NCBI RefSeq assembly: GCF_937952055.1
Contig: NZ_CALFYO010000008.1
Coordinates: forward strand, 1 to 64,000
DNA from: an uncultured Piscinibacter sp.
Lineage (GTDB): Bacteria; Pseudomonadota; Gammaproteobacteria; Burkholderiales; Burkholderiaceae_C
Length of the DNA stretch: 64,000 nt
Reading direction: 5' to 3'
Shown: piece after piece, positions 25,192 through 34,211 of the stretch
How positions within the stretch are numbered: the stretch's first letter is position 1
Layout: each line of letters opens with the position of its first letter
Position numbers and translations under genes: made by a program
Notes under the pieces: model-generated
What the model was told of the DNA's origin: nothing
Database searches by the model: none
The model's input: the letters and a program-made list of their open reading frames with translations, nothing else

Positions 25192-28100
25192 TCAGTTCCC
25201 GTCGAACAAGTCGGCAACGCCAGAAGCCGTACCCGCGACGAGCCGCTCGCAACGCACGGCATCGAGCGGATGGCCAGCGCCACGGAAGCGCTCGGCCGCG
25301 TGCGCAAATCGCGAGAGCGCCACGTCAACGCCTTCGCGACGAGCCACCGCCAAATGGCCGAGCACCTCATCGTGCGCCGCGTGCCACGCTGGCAAGCGCA
25401 TCACCACGTTCGCAAGGTAGGCCGTCTGGTCCGCGTACTCCTGCGCCAGATCCAGTCGCCCGACACGGGCGGCCGCGATGGCCGCCGGCACGGTAAAGGT
25501 GATGCGGCAGCCGGGGCAGGTCTCGAGCGGGCCATGTACGGCCTCGCGCGCATCCTCCACGGCATAAAGCGCGGCGGTCGGGCTGCGTGCGAGCCGGATG
25601 CGCGTGCCGTAGATGCGATCCAGCAGGTGGAAACCGATGTCGGTCTGCCTCGCCAGGTCCAGCGCCTGGCCGATCAGCGCGCGGGCGTCGTCATACCGAC
25701 CGCAATGCATGGCCACTTCGGCCAGTCGCTGCGTCGCGAATGCCTCGCCCGTGGGAGCGCCAAGGGCGTGGTGCAGACGCACCCCTTGAGTAAGGTGTTC
25801 CTCCGCCGCCGACAGATCGCCGGCCAGCAACTCGGCCTCTCCGCGTATCGTGACGCCGAAGGCGTGGCCCCGTGCGGCGCCGAGCCGAAGTGCTTCGGCC
25901 GCCAGCCCCGCGGCAAAGGCGATGACCTCCGGGTAGGGCCGCGCACCATAGAGGAAACGCTGCAATATGCACAGTTGGCCATCGAACACGCGCACGGCCA
26001 GGTGCGGCAACTGGCTGGTGTCGCGCAGGTCGGCCCAGACGCTTCGGTCGAGTTCGCCACGCGCGTGCGCCGCCGCGGCCTGCGCCCACGACGCGGCCAC
26101 CAGCGCCAAGGTGTCGCCAGTCTGCAAGGCCAGTCGACGGGCCTCGGCCGCCATTTGCGTGCCCATCGCCGGGTCGGCCGCGCCCAGGGCTGCGGCGCCG
26201 CTGTAGGCGAGCGCCTCGCAGAGCCGGCCTTCCACGCTGTTCGGCTGCACGCCGACCAGCGCCTGCAGTGCACCCTTCGGGTCACCTTGCTTGATCTGCG
26301 CCAGTGCGCCCTGGGCGCGCAGGTTGTGCGACATCGGCTCGTCAGCGGCGTCGGCAGCCGCTCGGTAGGCGGCCACGGCCGCAGGGTCGCCCATCGAATC
26401 CAGGGCTCGCGCCCGAAGCTGCAACGCTTCGACATGACTGTCATCGAAGGCAAGCACCTGATCCAGATGGCGCAGCGCGTCGCTGAACGCGGCGAGGCGC
26501 ACTGCGTCGCGGGCCGCGGCAAGGAGCCACGGCATCGCCTCGCGCAGGCTGCCGCCGTCGAGCCAGTGACGCGCGACATGGGCCGGGGCGGCATCCAGCT
26601 CAGCCAGGCGATGCGCAGCTTGGCGATGCAGCTTCAAGCGCTGATGCGGCGGTATCTGCTCGATCAACGCCTGGCGCACCAGGTCATGCCGAAACCGGTA
26701 CTGTGCGCCGTCCAATCTGAGCACGCCCGCGGCCAGCGCCATGTCGAGGACCGCGAACGCAGGGGCTTCGGCGTCCGGTGCCATGGCCGCTGCCGTGTTG
26801 GCATCGAACACGTCGCCGGCCAATGCCATCCACTTCAGCGCTGCCAACGCCACGTCGCTCACATCGCACAGCCGGGCGAGGATCGCTTCGGCAACGTTGT
26901 GGGGCAGCGTTTGCTTGCCGGAGGCCTCGGCACAGCGTGCAAGCTCGATGGCCGCGAACGGGTTGCCCTCAGCGAGCCCCACGAGGCGAGTGATGACCTC
27001 GTCGGGCAGTGGATTCGGTGCGGCCTGGAGCACGAGCCGGCGGACCTCATCGTTGGCCAGCGGTTCGAGGTCGAGCGCCTGCATCACGCCGCCCGCCACC
27101 AGCCGTGACACACCCCGGCCCAGCGCAGACCCCAGAGTCGGCGGGCGCATCGCCAGGACCGCGCATACCGGTGGGCCGCTCGAGATCAAGTGCATCAACA
27201 CGTCGACGTCGGCATCGTCGAGCAGGTGCGCATCATCGACCAGCACCAACATGTCACCGCCGCCCGATGCTGCCAACAGCAGACGGCGCAGCGCGCCGAT
27301 CACCTGATGCCGCCCCAGTGGCCCGGGCAACTCGGCTGCCGGCGCCGCGAGGGGGCTGAGCTGCGCCAGCACCGATCGCGCCGGTGCACCGATCCGGTCC
27401 AGTGCGCCGCGGTCGGAAATGAGCACCATTTCAGCCAGCGACGCGATCACGGCGTAGGCGCGTCCCGGCTGCACCGCATCCACACGCACAACGGTCCAGT
27501 CGCGCTCCCGGGCGAGAGAGCCAAGTTCGCGGCAGAAAGCCGTCTTGCCGATGCCGGTGGGCCCGCGCAGCACGATGCCGCCGGGTCGTCCGGTGGGAGC
27601 CATGCCCAGCCAGGCCGCAACCTGGGCGCGCGCCATGGCCCGCCCGACGAACGCCGGGCCCGCGGGCTGCAAGCCAGCGACGCATGCTTCGTACAAGGCC
27701 TCGGTGTCGCGGCCCGGGGTGATGGCGAGATCCTGCTGCAACGCCTCTCGCAGATGCGCGTACCAGCGAATCGCCGCCGCGCGGTTGCCAGCTGCCAGCT
27801 CGAGTGCCATCAGTTCACGGTGAGCTGGTTCATCCGTGGGTTCGGCCTGAGCCAGTCGTTCCCACTGCTCGGTGGCCCGCAACAGCTCGACAAAGTGGGC
27901 GCGCAGACGATCGCGCGCCGGTTCAGCCCAGGCTTCGTAGCCCGAACCAGGCAGCAGATCGCCGCCGTAAGCGCTGAGCGCGTGCACGCAGGCCTCGCGC
28001 TTGCGGCCGGGCGGCGCGTTCAGCGCATCGCTTGCGCGCTGTTCGAACTCATCGGCATCGACGTCAATGCGGCCGCGGGCCCAAAGCGCCACCTCGCCGC

Positions 28101-28422
28101 CTTGCAGCAGCACACTGTCGTGTCGACCGAGCGCCTGCCGCGCGTGATGCGCGGCCTTGCGCAGATTTGCGGCGCCGGCGTCGGGCCCGAGCTGGGGCCA
28201 GAGCGTGTCGATCACACGCTCGCGTGTCAGCCGCCGCCGCGGCGCCAGGCTCAGCAACTGCACCAATTGAACCGCACGCAGACTGGGCCAGCGCCCGGCT
28301 ACCAACTCGGCGCCGTCGATCGACACCGCGAAGCCACCCAACATCTGGACGTCGAGGTGACCGACCGGGTCCAGTTCATCGAGCGCGTGGGGACTGGGCA
28401 TGCGACCCAGTGTGCGGCTCAT
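25192..28422 (-). CDS. Large BTAD-AAA ATPase transcriptional regulator with TPR-like C-terminus
   Basis: A 1076-residue regulator. The N-terminus is a winged-helix plus bacterial transcriptional activation domain (LDVQMLGGFAVSIDGAEL, RRRLTRERVIDTLWPQLG, LRKAAHHARQALG; then DLLPGSGYEAWAEPARDRL). An AAA-type NTPase follows with Walker A GPTGIGKTAF near residue 298 and a Walker B-like MLVLVDDAHLLDD. The rest is a helical TPR-like array to the end. No C-terminal LuxR HTH is present, so DNA binding rests on the N-terminal domain. The start is supported by GAAGG. It is divergent from the small protein/haemoglobin pair, 114 bases away, which are possible targets. The signal is unknown. Confidence 0.9.
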   Translation of the reverse strand: MSRTLGRMPSPHALDELDPVGHLDVQMLGGFAVSIDGAELVAGRWPSLRAVQLVQLLSLAPRRRLTRERVIDTLWPQLGPDAGAANLRKAAHHARQALGRHDSVLLQGGEVALWARGRIDVDADEFEQRASDALNAPPGRKREACVHALSAYGGDLLPGSGYEAWAEPARDRLRAHFVELLRATEQWERLAQAEPTDEPAHRELMALELAAGNRAAAIRWYAHLREALQQDLAITPGRDTEALYEACVAGLQPAGPAFVGRAMARAQVAAWLGMAPTGRPGGIVLRGPTGIGKTAFCRELGSLARERDWTVVRVDAVQPGRAYAVIASLAEMVLISDRGALDRIGAPARSVLAQLSPLAAPAAELPGPLGRHQVIGALRRLLLAASGGGDMLVLVDDAHLLDDADVDVLMHLISSGPPVCAVLAMRPPTLGSALGRGVSRLVAGGVMQALDLEPLANDEVRRLVLQAAPNPLPDEVITRLVGLAEGNPFAAIELARCAEASGKQTLPHNVAEAILARLCDVSDVALAALKWMALAGDVFDANTAAAMAPDAEAPAFAVLDMALAAGVLRLDGAQYRFRHDLVRQALIEQIPPHQRLKLHRQAAHRLAELDAAPAHVARHWLDGGSLREAMPWLLAAARDAVRLAAFSDALRHLDQVLAFDDSHVEALQLRARALDSMGDPAAVAAYRAAADAADEPMSHNLRAQGALAQIKQGDPKGALQALVGVQPNSVEGRLCEALAYSGAAALGAADPAMGTQMAAEARRLALQTGDTLALVAASWAQAAAAHARGELDRSVWADLRDTSQLPHLAVRVFDGQLCILQRFLYGARPYPEVIAFAAGLAAEALRLGAARGHAFGVTIRGEAELLAGDLSAAEEHLTQGVRLHHALGAPTGEAFATQRLAEVAMHCGRYDDARALIGQALDLARQTDIGFHLLDRIYGTRIRLARSPTAALYAVEDAREAVHGPLETCPGCRITFTVPAAIAAARVGRLDLAQEYADQTAYLANVVMRLPAWHAAHDEVLGHLAVARREGVDVALSRFAHAAERFRGAGHPLDAVRCERLVAGTASGVADLFDGN

Positions 28423-28536
28423 GGCCCTTCAGCACAACCCTTGCAGTGACAGGGAACGTTTCAGGAACACCGCAAGAGGATGCTGGCATTCAGCGGGGTT
28501 TCGACGAAGACCCCGCGCAACGCGACAGGAGCATCT

Positions 28537-28743
28537 ATGACGACGCAACAAATCACCATCCAGCTTCCCCCTTACGGCACTGCGACGCTCACGCTGCCGA
28601 AGCTTCTGACGCCCGACGCGTTCGCGCGCCTCGACTCGGCAGTCGGCAACGCGCTGCGCGAGCCGAGCAGTGAAAGCAGCACCGAAGCGCGCGGCGATCC
28701 GGGTGCCATCGAGTACGACTCGTGGCTCGTCGATCAACACTGA
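28537..28743 (+). CDS. Small conserved-looking hypothetical protein upstream of truncated haemoglobin
   Basis: A 68-residue protein from ATG 28537 with AGGAG six bases before it; a longer in-frame start at 28480 has no such site. It begins with alternating polar and hydrophobic residues (ITIQLPPYGTATLTLPKLL), suggesting a beta hairpin, followed by a helix (DAFARLDSAVGNAL), and ends in an acidic tail. I do not recognise a family. It lies 15 nt upstream of the truncated haemoglobin gene, which has its own AGGAG, so the two form an operon. A role with the globin is inference from position only. Confidence 0.7.
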   Translation: MTTQQITIQLPPYGTATLTLPKLLTPDAFARLDSAVGNALREPSSESSTEARGDPGAIEYDSWLVDQH

Positions 28744-28758
28744 ATCCAGGAGCAAACC

Positions 28759-29118
28759 ATGACTCAATCGCTCTACCAAAGACTCGGCAATGTCGAGGGC
28801 ATCGCTGCCATCGTCGATGACGTGCTCGATCGTCACGCCGTCAACCCGGTTCTGGCGCCTCGCTTCAGCGGCAAGGACTTGACGAGGTCGAAGCAGATGG
28901 CCACGCAGTTCTTCTGCATGGGTGCCGGCGGACCGCAGAAGTACGAGGGCCATGACATGCGGACCGCGCATGCGGGCATGAATATCAGTGAGCAGGAACT
29001 GGTCGCTGCGATGGACGACTTCGTCGCAGCGATGAAAGGCCACGACGTGGGCGCCACCGAGATCAATGAAGTCGTGGCGATCCTGTATTCGCTGAAGGGC
29101 GAGGTACTGAGACTTTGA
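28759..29118 (+). CDS. Truncated haemoglobin, group I-like
   Basis: A 119-residue 2-on-2 globin that should bind haem and small ligands such as oxygen or NO. The match covers the whole chain: LYQRLGNVEGIAAIVDDVLDR (helices A-B), the FFCMGAGGPQKYEGHDM segment before the F helix, and the proximal histidine H71 in TAHAGMNISEQEL. The usual B10 tyrosine position appears to be Leu23, so ligand stabilisation should differ from NO-dioxygenating HbN proteins. The gene has AGGAGCAAACC before its ATG and is second in an operon with a 68-residue unknown protein. Confidence 0.92.
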   Translation: MTQSLYQRLGNVEGIAAIVDDVLDRHAVNPVLAPRFSGKDLTRSKQMATQFFCMGAGGPQKYEGHDMRTAHAGMNISEQELVAAMDDFVAAMKGHDVGATEINEVVAILYSLKGEVLRL

Positions 29119-29588
29119 TCGGCAACTGGCAGCGTGCTCGCGCCGCGTGTCGGCGTTGGGCGTGCCGATGGCGAAAGGCCCACCGGAGTGTCTCGTGCCT
29201 GCCAATCTGAGAGTCCGCTAACCCTGGTGTGCCACGTCCGCTCCGGGTCGGGCTGTGACGACCGACCCGTCGGGCTCACCGCCGGAAAGCTGACGTCAGA
29301 AGTTCGATGCTCGGAAGCTGCCGCTTTCGGACGAGTCATCCCGACCCTCTGCTGACATACACTGCCCCAAACTGGTCTCCGAAGAGCAGTCGCTCGCGCG
29401 GTGCGCCGAGTGATCGACGCCTCGATTATCAGGCGCCGCCGCGGCATCAGTGCAGCCAGGCGCCCCTGTGACACTGAGTGGTTGCTCCTCCTGATCAGCG
29501 CCAGCGCAACGTCAGCCAGCTCGGCGGTGGTTGTGGCCGCAGCGGCAGACCGCGATCAACCAGCAGGCTGGGTCCGAGCGGGCGAGTT
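29119..29588. other. Gene-poor spacer after truncated haemoglobin
   Basis: 470 bases between convergent genes. It contains phrases such as GGAAGCTGCCG and CGACCGACCCGTCGGGCT that look like eroded intergenic repeats. No gene, tRNA or good terminator was found. Confidence 0.5.
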
Positions 29589-30203
29589 TCAGATCACATA
29601 GCGCAGGACAGTAACGTAGTGGGCGGCGCTGCCGGCCATCACGAACAGATGCCAGACGCCGTGGAAGTGCTTGACGCGGGCGTCGAGCGCATAGAAGACG
29701 ATGCCCAGCGTGTAGAAAAGCCCGCCCGCCACGAGCCAGGCGAAACCGGCCGACCCCAAGGCCTCGTGCAGGGGCACCAGAGCGACCACAGCCGCCCAAC
29801 CCATCACGACGTAGATCACCACCGACAGGATGCGCGCCTTGTCGGCCCAGAACTCCTGCAGGCTGCCCATCACAGCGAGCCCCCAGACCACGCCGAACAG
29901 CGACCATCCCCAGGCACCGCGCAACGTGACCAGGCAGAACGGCGTGTAGCTGCCGGCGATGAGCAGGTAGATGCCCTGATGATCGAGCTTTTGCAGAATG
30001 CCCTTGGCGCGCCCGCGCAGGCTGTGGTACAGCACCGAGAAGGTGTAGAGCAGCACCAGCGTCAGGCCGAAGATCGAGACGCTGATCACCTTCCACGGGT
30101 CCCCGCCCAGCGCAGCCAGCACGACCAACACCGCCGCGCCGACGAGCGCCAGCACGGCGGCCACGAGGTGGGTGATCGCATTGAACTTCTCGCCGTGGTA
30201 CAT
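29589..30203 (-). CDS. Haemolysin III / YqfA family membrane protein
   Basis: A 204-residue protein with seven predicted membrane helices, in the HlyIII/YqfA/PAQR-like family. Seen: MYHGEKFNAITHLVAA with the early histidine, LVLLYTFSVLYHSL, KLDHQGIYLLIAGSYTPFC (the conserved His/Asp and Ser/Tyr/Thr metal-site region), and the terminal VKHFHGVWHLFVMAGSAAHY with a histidine cluster. These histidines form the predicted zinc-binding active site of the superfamily. True haemolytic activity is doubtful for most members. It is transcribed alone, convergent to the haemoglobin operon. Confidence 0.93.
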   Translation of the reverse strand: MYHGEKFNAITHLVAAVLALVGAAVLVVLAALGGDPWKVISVSIFGLTLVLLYTFSVLYHSLRGRAKGILQKLDHQGIYLLIAGSYTPFCLVTLRGAWGWSLFGVVWGLAVMGSLQEFWADKARILSVVIYVVMGWAAVVALVPLHEALGSAGFAWLVAGGLFYTLGIVFYALDARVKHFHGVWHLFVMAGSAAHYVTVLRYVI

Positions 30204-30566
30204 GCCAATTGGCCGCTTTCCTAGCGACTGCGCGGGCACGCCATCATGACGGCCCTTGTCTTCACCACCCGGCAACAGCGTCGGGTGCGCCGCTATACGC
30301 CAGCATAGCGTCGGGGTTGCATCCCGACGCGCCGCCACGGCGCGAAATGGGTCAAGCCCTGCATCCGATGCCCAGTGGGGAACTGCACACCGATGGCTGA
30401 CACGCGGTGCTCGCCTCAATCCCACAGGTTGTTTCATTGGTTCGCAGGCCGCACCCGGAAAGTCCGCGAGTGGACTACTGCCGGCCAGCAACCGAGAGGC
30501 CGTCGATTGCCAGGCGTTGTCGGCACGCGGCCCAGCACTGGTCGTCGCCTGCGGTAGCCTTGCCCC
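30204..30566. other. Divergent spacer between the HlyIII and patatin genes
   Basis: 363 bases that must contain the promoters of both flanking genes. No strong -10/-35 pair or palindrome was identified by eye. Confidence 0.4.
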
Positions 30567-31613
30567 ATGCCATCGCGCCGCATCAGACGCATCGACCTCG
30601 CCTTGCAGGGCGGCGGCGCGCATGGCGCGTTCACCTGGGGCGTTCTGGACCGGCTGCTCGAGGACGAGCGCATCGAGATCGATGCGATCAGCGGCACCAG
30701 CGCCGGGGCGATGAACGCCGTGGTGCTGGCCGACGGGTTGATGGCCGGCGGGCGCCAGGGTGCGCGCGAGGCGCTGCGACGCTTCTGGAGCCGGGTCAGC
30801 GCTGCGTCCGGACGCGGCCCGATGGTGCCGCAGGCCCTGGCTGCGTTCCTCGGCAACTGGTCGGTCGAGGGCTCGCCGCTGGGGATGTATCTGGACTGGG
30901 TCGGCCGCTCGATGTCGCCGCACCAGTTCAACCCGCTCGACATCAATCCGCTGCGTGACATCCTGGCGGCCGAGGTCGACTTCGAGCGCGTGCGCGGCTG
31001 CAGCAAGGTGCGCCTGTTCGTTTCCGCCACCAACGTGCGCACGGGCCGGCTGAAGGAGTTCAGGCAATCCGAGTTGTCGGCCAGCGCCGTGATGGCCTCG
31101 GCCTGCCTGCCGCTGATGTTTCGCGCCGTCGAGATCGACGGTGAGGCCTACTGGGACGGTGGCTATCTCGGCAACCCGTCACTGCTGCCGCTGATTGCCG
31201 AGAGCCCGGCGCACGACCTGGTGCTGGTGCAGATCAACCCATCGCGGCGCGAGGCGCTGCCGACCACGGCCTCTGACATCCTGGACCGGCTCAACGAGAT
31301 CACCTTCAACAGCAGCCTGGTCAAGGAACTGCGCTCGCTGGCCCTGCTGCAGCAACTGCTGCGCCTGGAAGGCGGGCCGCCCGGCGCAGATCGGGCGTCC
31401 CTGTTCACGCAGGTGGCCGCACTGCGCATGCACCGCATCGAGGCGGAGGCGGAACTGGCCGAACTCGGCGCTGCCAGCAAGCTCAACACGGGCTGGTCCT
31501 TCCTGATGCGATTGCACCGCATCGGCCATGGCGCCGCGCAGACCTGGCTCGAAACCAACTTCACCCACTTGGGGCGCCGGTCGACACTGGCGCTGGACCC
31601 CTTCCTGAAATGA
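30567..31613 (+). CDS. Patatin-like phospholipase
   Basis: A 348-residue serine hydrolase predicted to cleave acyl chains from lipids. The catalytic elements are complete: oxyanion loop GGGAHG (residues 15-20), nucleophile GTSAG with Ser45, and the Asp of the dyad in WDGGYLGN near residue 195. No signal peptide is seen, so it is cytosolic or exported by another route. The C-terminal third is helical and contains no known secretion domain. It is followed 40 nt later by a permease gene in the same direction. Confidence 0.93.
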   Translation: MPSRRIRRIDLALQGGGAHGAFTWGVLDRLLEDERIEIDAISGTSAGAMNAVVLADGLMAGGRQGAREALRRFWSRVSAASGRGPMVPQALAAFLGNWSVEGSPLGMYLDWVGRSMSPHQFNPLDINPLRDILAAEVDFERVRGCSKVRLFVSATNVRTGRLKEFRQSELSASAVMASACLPLMFRAVEIDGEAYWDGGYLGNPSLLPLIAESPAHDLVLVQINPSRREALPTTASDILDRLNEITFNSSLVKELRSLALLQQLLRLEGGPPGADRASLFTQVAALRMHRIEAEAELAELGAASKLNTGWSFLMRLHRIGHGAAQTWLETNFTHLGRRSTLALDPFLK

Positions 31614-31653
31614 CACGCTTCGCCTGTCACACCGCACCCGCGCGTGCATCGCC

Positions 31654-33114
31654 ATGCTGAGCATTGCCGGCATCCTGCTGTCGCTGGCCATGCTGATGTG
31701 GCTGGCCTATCGCGGCATCAGCGTGCTGATCCTGGCGCCGCTGATGGCCTTGCTCGCGGTGGGCCTCAGCCCCGACGCCCCGCTTCTGGCGAGCTACACG
31801 CAGATCTTCATGAAGGCGCTCGGCGGCTTCATCGCGCTGTTCTTTCCGCTGTTCTTGCTGGGCGCAGTGTTCGGCAAGTTGATGGAGGACTCGGGCGCAG
31901 CGCGCGTGATCGCCTCGCGCATCGTCGATTGGCTGGGCGCGGGCCGCGCGCTGCTGGCCATTGTGCTCGCCTGCGCGGTGCTCACGTATGGCGGTGTGTC
32001 GCTGTTCGTCGTCGCCTTCGCGGTGTACCCGATCGCGGTCGAGCTGTTCCGCGCCGCCGACCTGCCCAAGCGGCTGATCCCGGCCACGATCGCACTTGGC
32101 GCGTTCACCTTCACGATGACGGCGCTGCCCGGCACCCCGGCGATCCAGAACGCGATTCCGATGCCGTACTTCGGCACCACGCCCTTTGCTGCGCCCGGGC
32201 TCGGGCTCATCGGCGGCGCGGTCATGGGGGTGCTCGGTGCGCTGTGGCTGCTGCGGCGGGCGCGCCTGGCGGCGGCCACCGGAGAGGGCTATGGCAACGA
32301 CTCCGACGGCGCCGCCTCTTTGGACCGCAGCGTGCGCCCGCACGCCCAGGGCGAGGGCTACGACGTGGCCGAACTTGGCCCGCCCACAGGAGCCCGGTCC
32401 GTCGCGCCGCTGCCGAGCTTCGGCGTGGCCATCGCACCCATCGTGGCCGTGGTGGCGCTGAACTGGGCCTTCAGCGCGCGCATCCTGCCCGCGTTGGACA
32501 GCAGCTACCTGGCCACGGCCTTGTACGGCGCCACGCGCCTGGACGCCGTGCTCGGGACCTGGTCCATCATGACGGCGCTGGTGATCGCCAACCTGCTGCT
32601 GATCGCCCTGGCCTGGCGCAGCCTGCCCACCCTCAAAGCGACGCTGGACGCCGGCGCCAGCGCGTCCGTGCTGCCGATCTTCAACACGGCGTCACAGGTC
32701 GGCTACGGCGCCGTGATCGCCTCGCTGGCCGGCTTCGCGCTGATCCGCGATGCCGTGCTCGGGATCGCGCCTGGCAATCCGCTGGTGTCGCTGTCGATCG
32801 CGGTCAACCTGCTGGCCGGAATCACCGGCTCGGCCTCGGGCGGCATGAGCATCGCCTTGCAGACGCTGGGCAGCACCTACCTCGAGATGGGGCGCAGCGC
32901 AGGCATCTCGCCCGACTTGCTGCACCGTGTGACGTCGATTGCCACCGGCGGCCTCGACGCGCTGCCGCACAACGGCGCCGTCATCACGCTGCTGGCCATC
33001 TGCAAACTCACGCATCGGCAGTCCTATCTCGATGTCTTCGTGGTGGCGGTGCTGGTACCACTGGTCGCATTGACCGCGGTTGTCGCGCTGGGCACGGTGT
33101 TCGGCTCGTTCTGA
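31654..33114 (+). CDS. GntP-family (gluconate/anion) permease
   Basis: A 486-residue inner-membrane transporter with about 12 hydrophobic segments. Features resemble the GntP/ion-transporter superfamily: SIAGILLSLAMLMWLAYRG at the N-terminus, GGFIALFFPLFLLGAVFGKLMEDSGAA, a central TALPGTPAIQNAIPMPYFGT segment, and LLAGITGSASGGMSIAL near the C-terminus. Known members carry gluconate and related organic acids. The substrate here is unknown. It probably shares a transcript with the upstream patatin. Confidence 0.87.
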   Translation: MLSIAGILLSLAMLMWLAYRGISVLILAPLMALLAVGLSPDAPLLASYTQIFMKALGGFIALFFPLFLLGAVFGKLMEDSGAARVIASRIVDWLGAGRALLAIVLACAVLTYGGVSLFVVAFAVYPIAVELFRAADLPKRLIPATIALGAFTFTMTALPGTPAIQNAIPMPYFGTTPFAAPGLGLIGGAVMGVLGALWLLRRARLAAATGEGYGNDSDGAASLDRSVRPHAQGEGYDVAELGPPTGARSVAPLPSFGVAIAPIVAVVALNWAFSARILPALDSSYLATALYGATRLDAVLGTWSIMTALVIANLLLIALAWRSLPTLKATLDAGASASVLPIFNTASQVGYGAVIASLAGFALIRDAVLGIAPGNPLVSLSIAVNLLAGITGSASGGMSIALQTLGSTYLEMGRSAGISPDLLHRVTSIATGGLDALPHNGAVITLLAICKLTHRQSYLDVFVVAVLVPLVALTAVVALGTVFGSF

Positions 33115-34211
33115 CCGCTGCGAAGCTGCTTGACGGCATGACTGCCTTTGCGACGGCCCGATGCGTCCCGTTTGCGACATCCGGAGGGCGCCGCCTGACG
33201 GACAGGCGCTCGAAGGAGGCGGAGGCGCCAGCGGGCTCTTGCCAAGGCCGCCGGCCGATCGCTTGCCCGCGAGGCTACCGAAGTGGTGACCTCGCAGCTT
33301 CTCAAGCCGCACGCCGCGTCGCAAACGCCCTGAGTGCCGCCTGCCTGTCAGTGCCCTTGTGGCGCGCGACCCACCTGCTGGCGACCAACTCGCGATTGCC
33401 GACAGAAGGGTGCCGATTGAATGCCAGGAAACTGCCGGTCGCCACCGGCAGCTGATGGCCGGCTGCCGGTAGCCACGACTGGCTGCTTTGTGGATGCGAA
33501 GCGCGAAGTGCCGGCGCGGAACGACGGGCAGCTTCGGAGAAGTCCGACGGGCCGGTTTGGGTCGGGAGTGCCAGTCCAGCACGCGCCCAAGCGGTCCTTC
33601 GCAGACCTGACGCCGTCACCGATCGCTGAGCGTCCGGCCTTGAGGTTGAAACGGCCGCACCGGTGGCCGGCTTTCGGGTGTCCGGTAACGGACTGCGGTC
33701 GTTCATGCCGTCGGTCGCGAGTGACTCAGTCCAGTCTCGTCCTGCCATCCTGTCCACTCGTCTACTCTATTGGGCGACAGCAGGACGCCAAGGGGTCAAC
33801 CTGACACGCGCACATCGGATGGAGTGCAGTGCCCGTTCGCTTACAGAGTCGCTTCCCGCTGAGAAATGCAAAGGCTGCGAGGAGAGACCTAGACAGTAAA
33901 TGCCAAAGGCAAATGCGCCGAGATGGCACGGTTCGGGTCGGCTGGAAAGATTGTCAGACCGGGGAACAGGTCGGGGGAATAGATTCGGCCGGCCTCCCCC
34001 GAGCCAAGCGCTGGCGAGGGTTCCTGGCGTCCGATTGAGTCCCTCCGGGCGGCCAGTCGAGGGTCGGAAGCGGCCCGTGCGGCCCTGTCGGCAAGTGCCG
34101 GCGATGCCCGGCGCCGCGGACACGATTGCGTCCCGCTGCTGTGCCGTCGGCGGAGGAGCCTGTCTGCCCCCGTTCGTCGGCAAACCGACCGTGGTGTGGC
34201 TGCGTGGCGGC
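33115..34211. other. 1.1-kb gene-poor region ending with a tRNA-Arg-like fragment
   Basis: The longest stretch without a convincing gene in the window. Reading frames here lack ribosome-binding sites and family signatures. It contains several short inverted and direct motifs (for example CTGCCGGTCGCCACCGGCAG near 33432) and, near its right end, a match to the tRNA-Arg 3' end. It looks like decayed mobile or repeat DNA. Confidence 0.55.
34037..34055 (+). repeat. Partial copy of the tRNA-Arg(TCT) 3' end (att-like repeat)
   Basis: GAGTCCCTCCGGGC followed by GGCCA matches tRNA-Arg positions 15194-15213 exactly except for one missing A. The rest of the tRNA is not present. It is in the same orientation as the tRNA gene, 18.8 kb away, as expected for attL/attR-type ends, but no integrase lies between them. 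Confidence 0.55.

Noticed and set aside
28480..28536. Upstream extension of the 68-residue protein
   Set aside because: Lacks a Shine-Dalgarno sequence, whereas ATG 28537 has AGGAG at the right distance.
33421..33804. 127-codon open frame in the 1.1-kb spacer
   Set aside because: No ribosome-binding site, no similarity to any family I know, and composition like the surrounding non-coding sequence.
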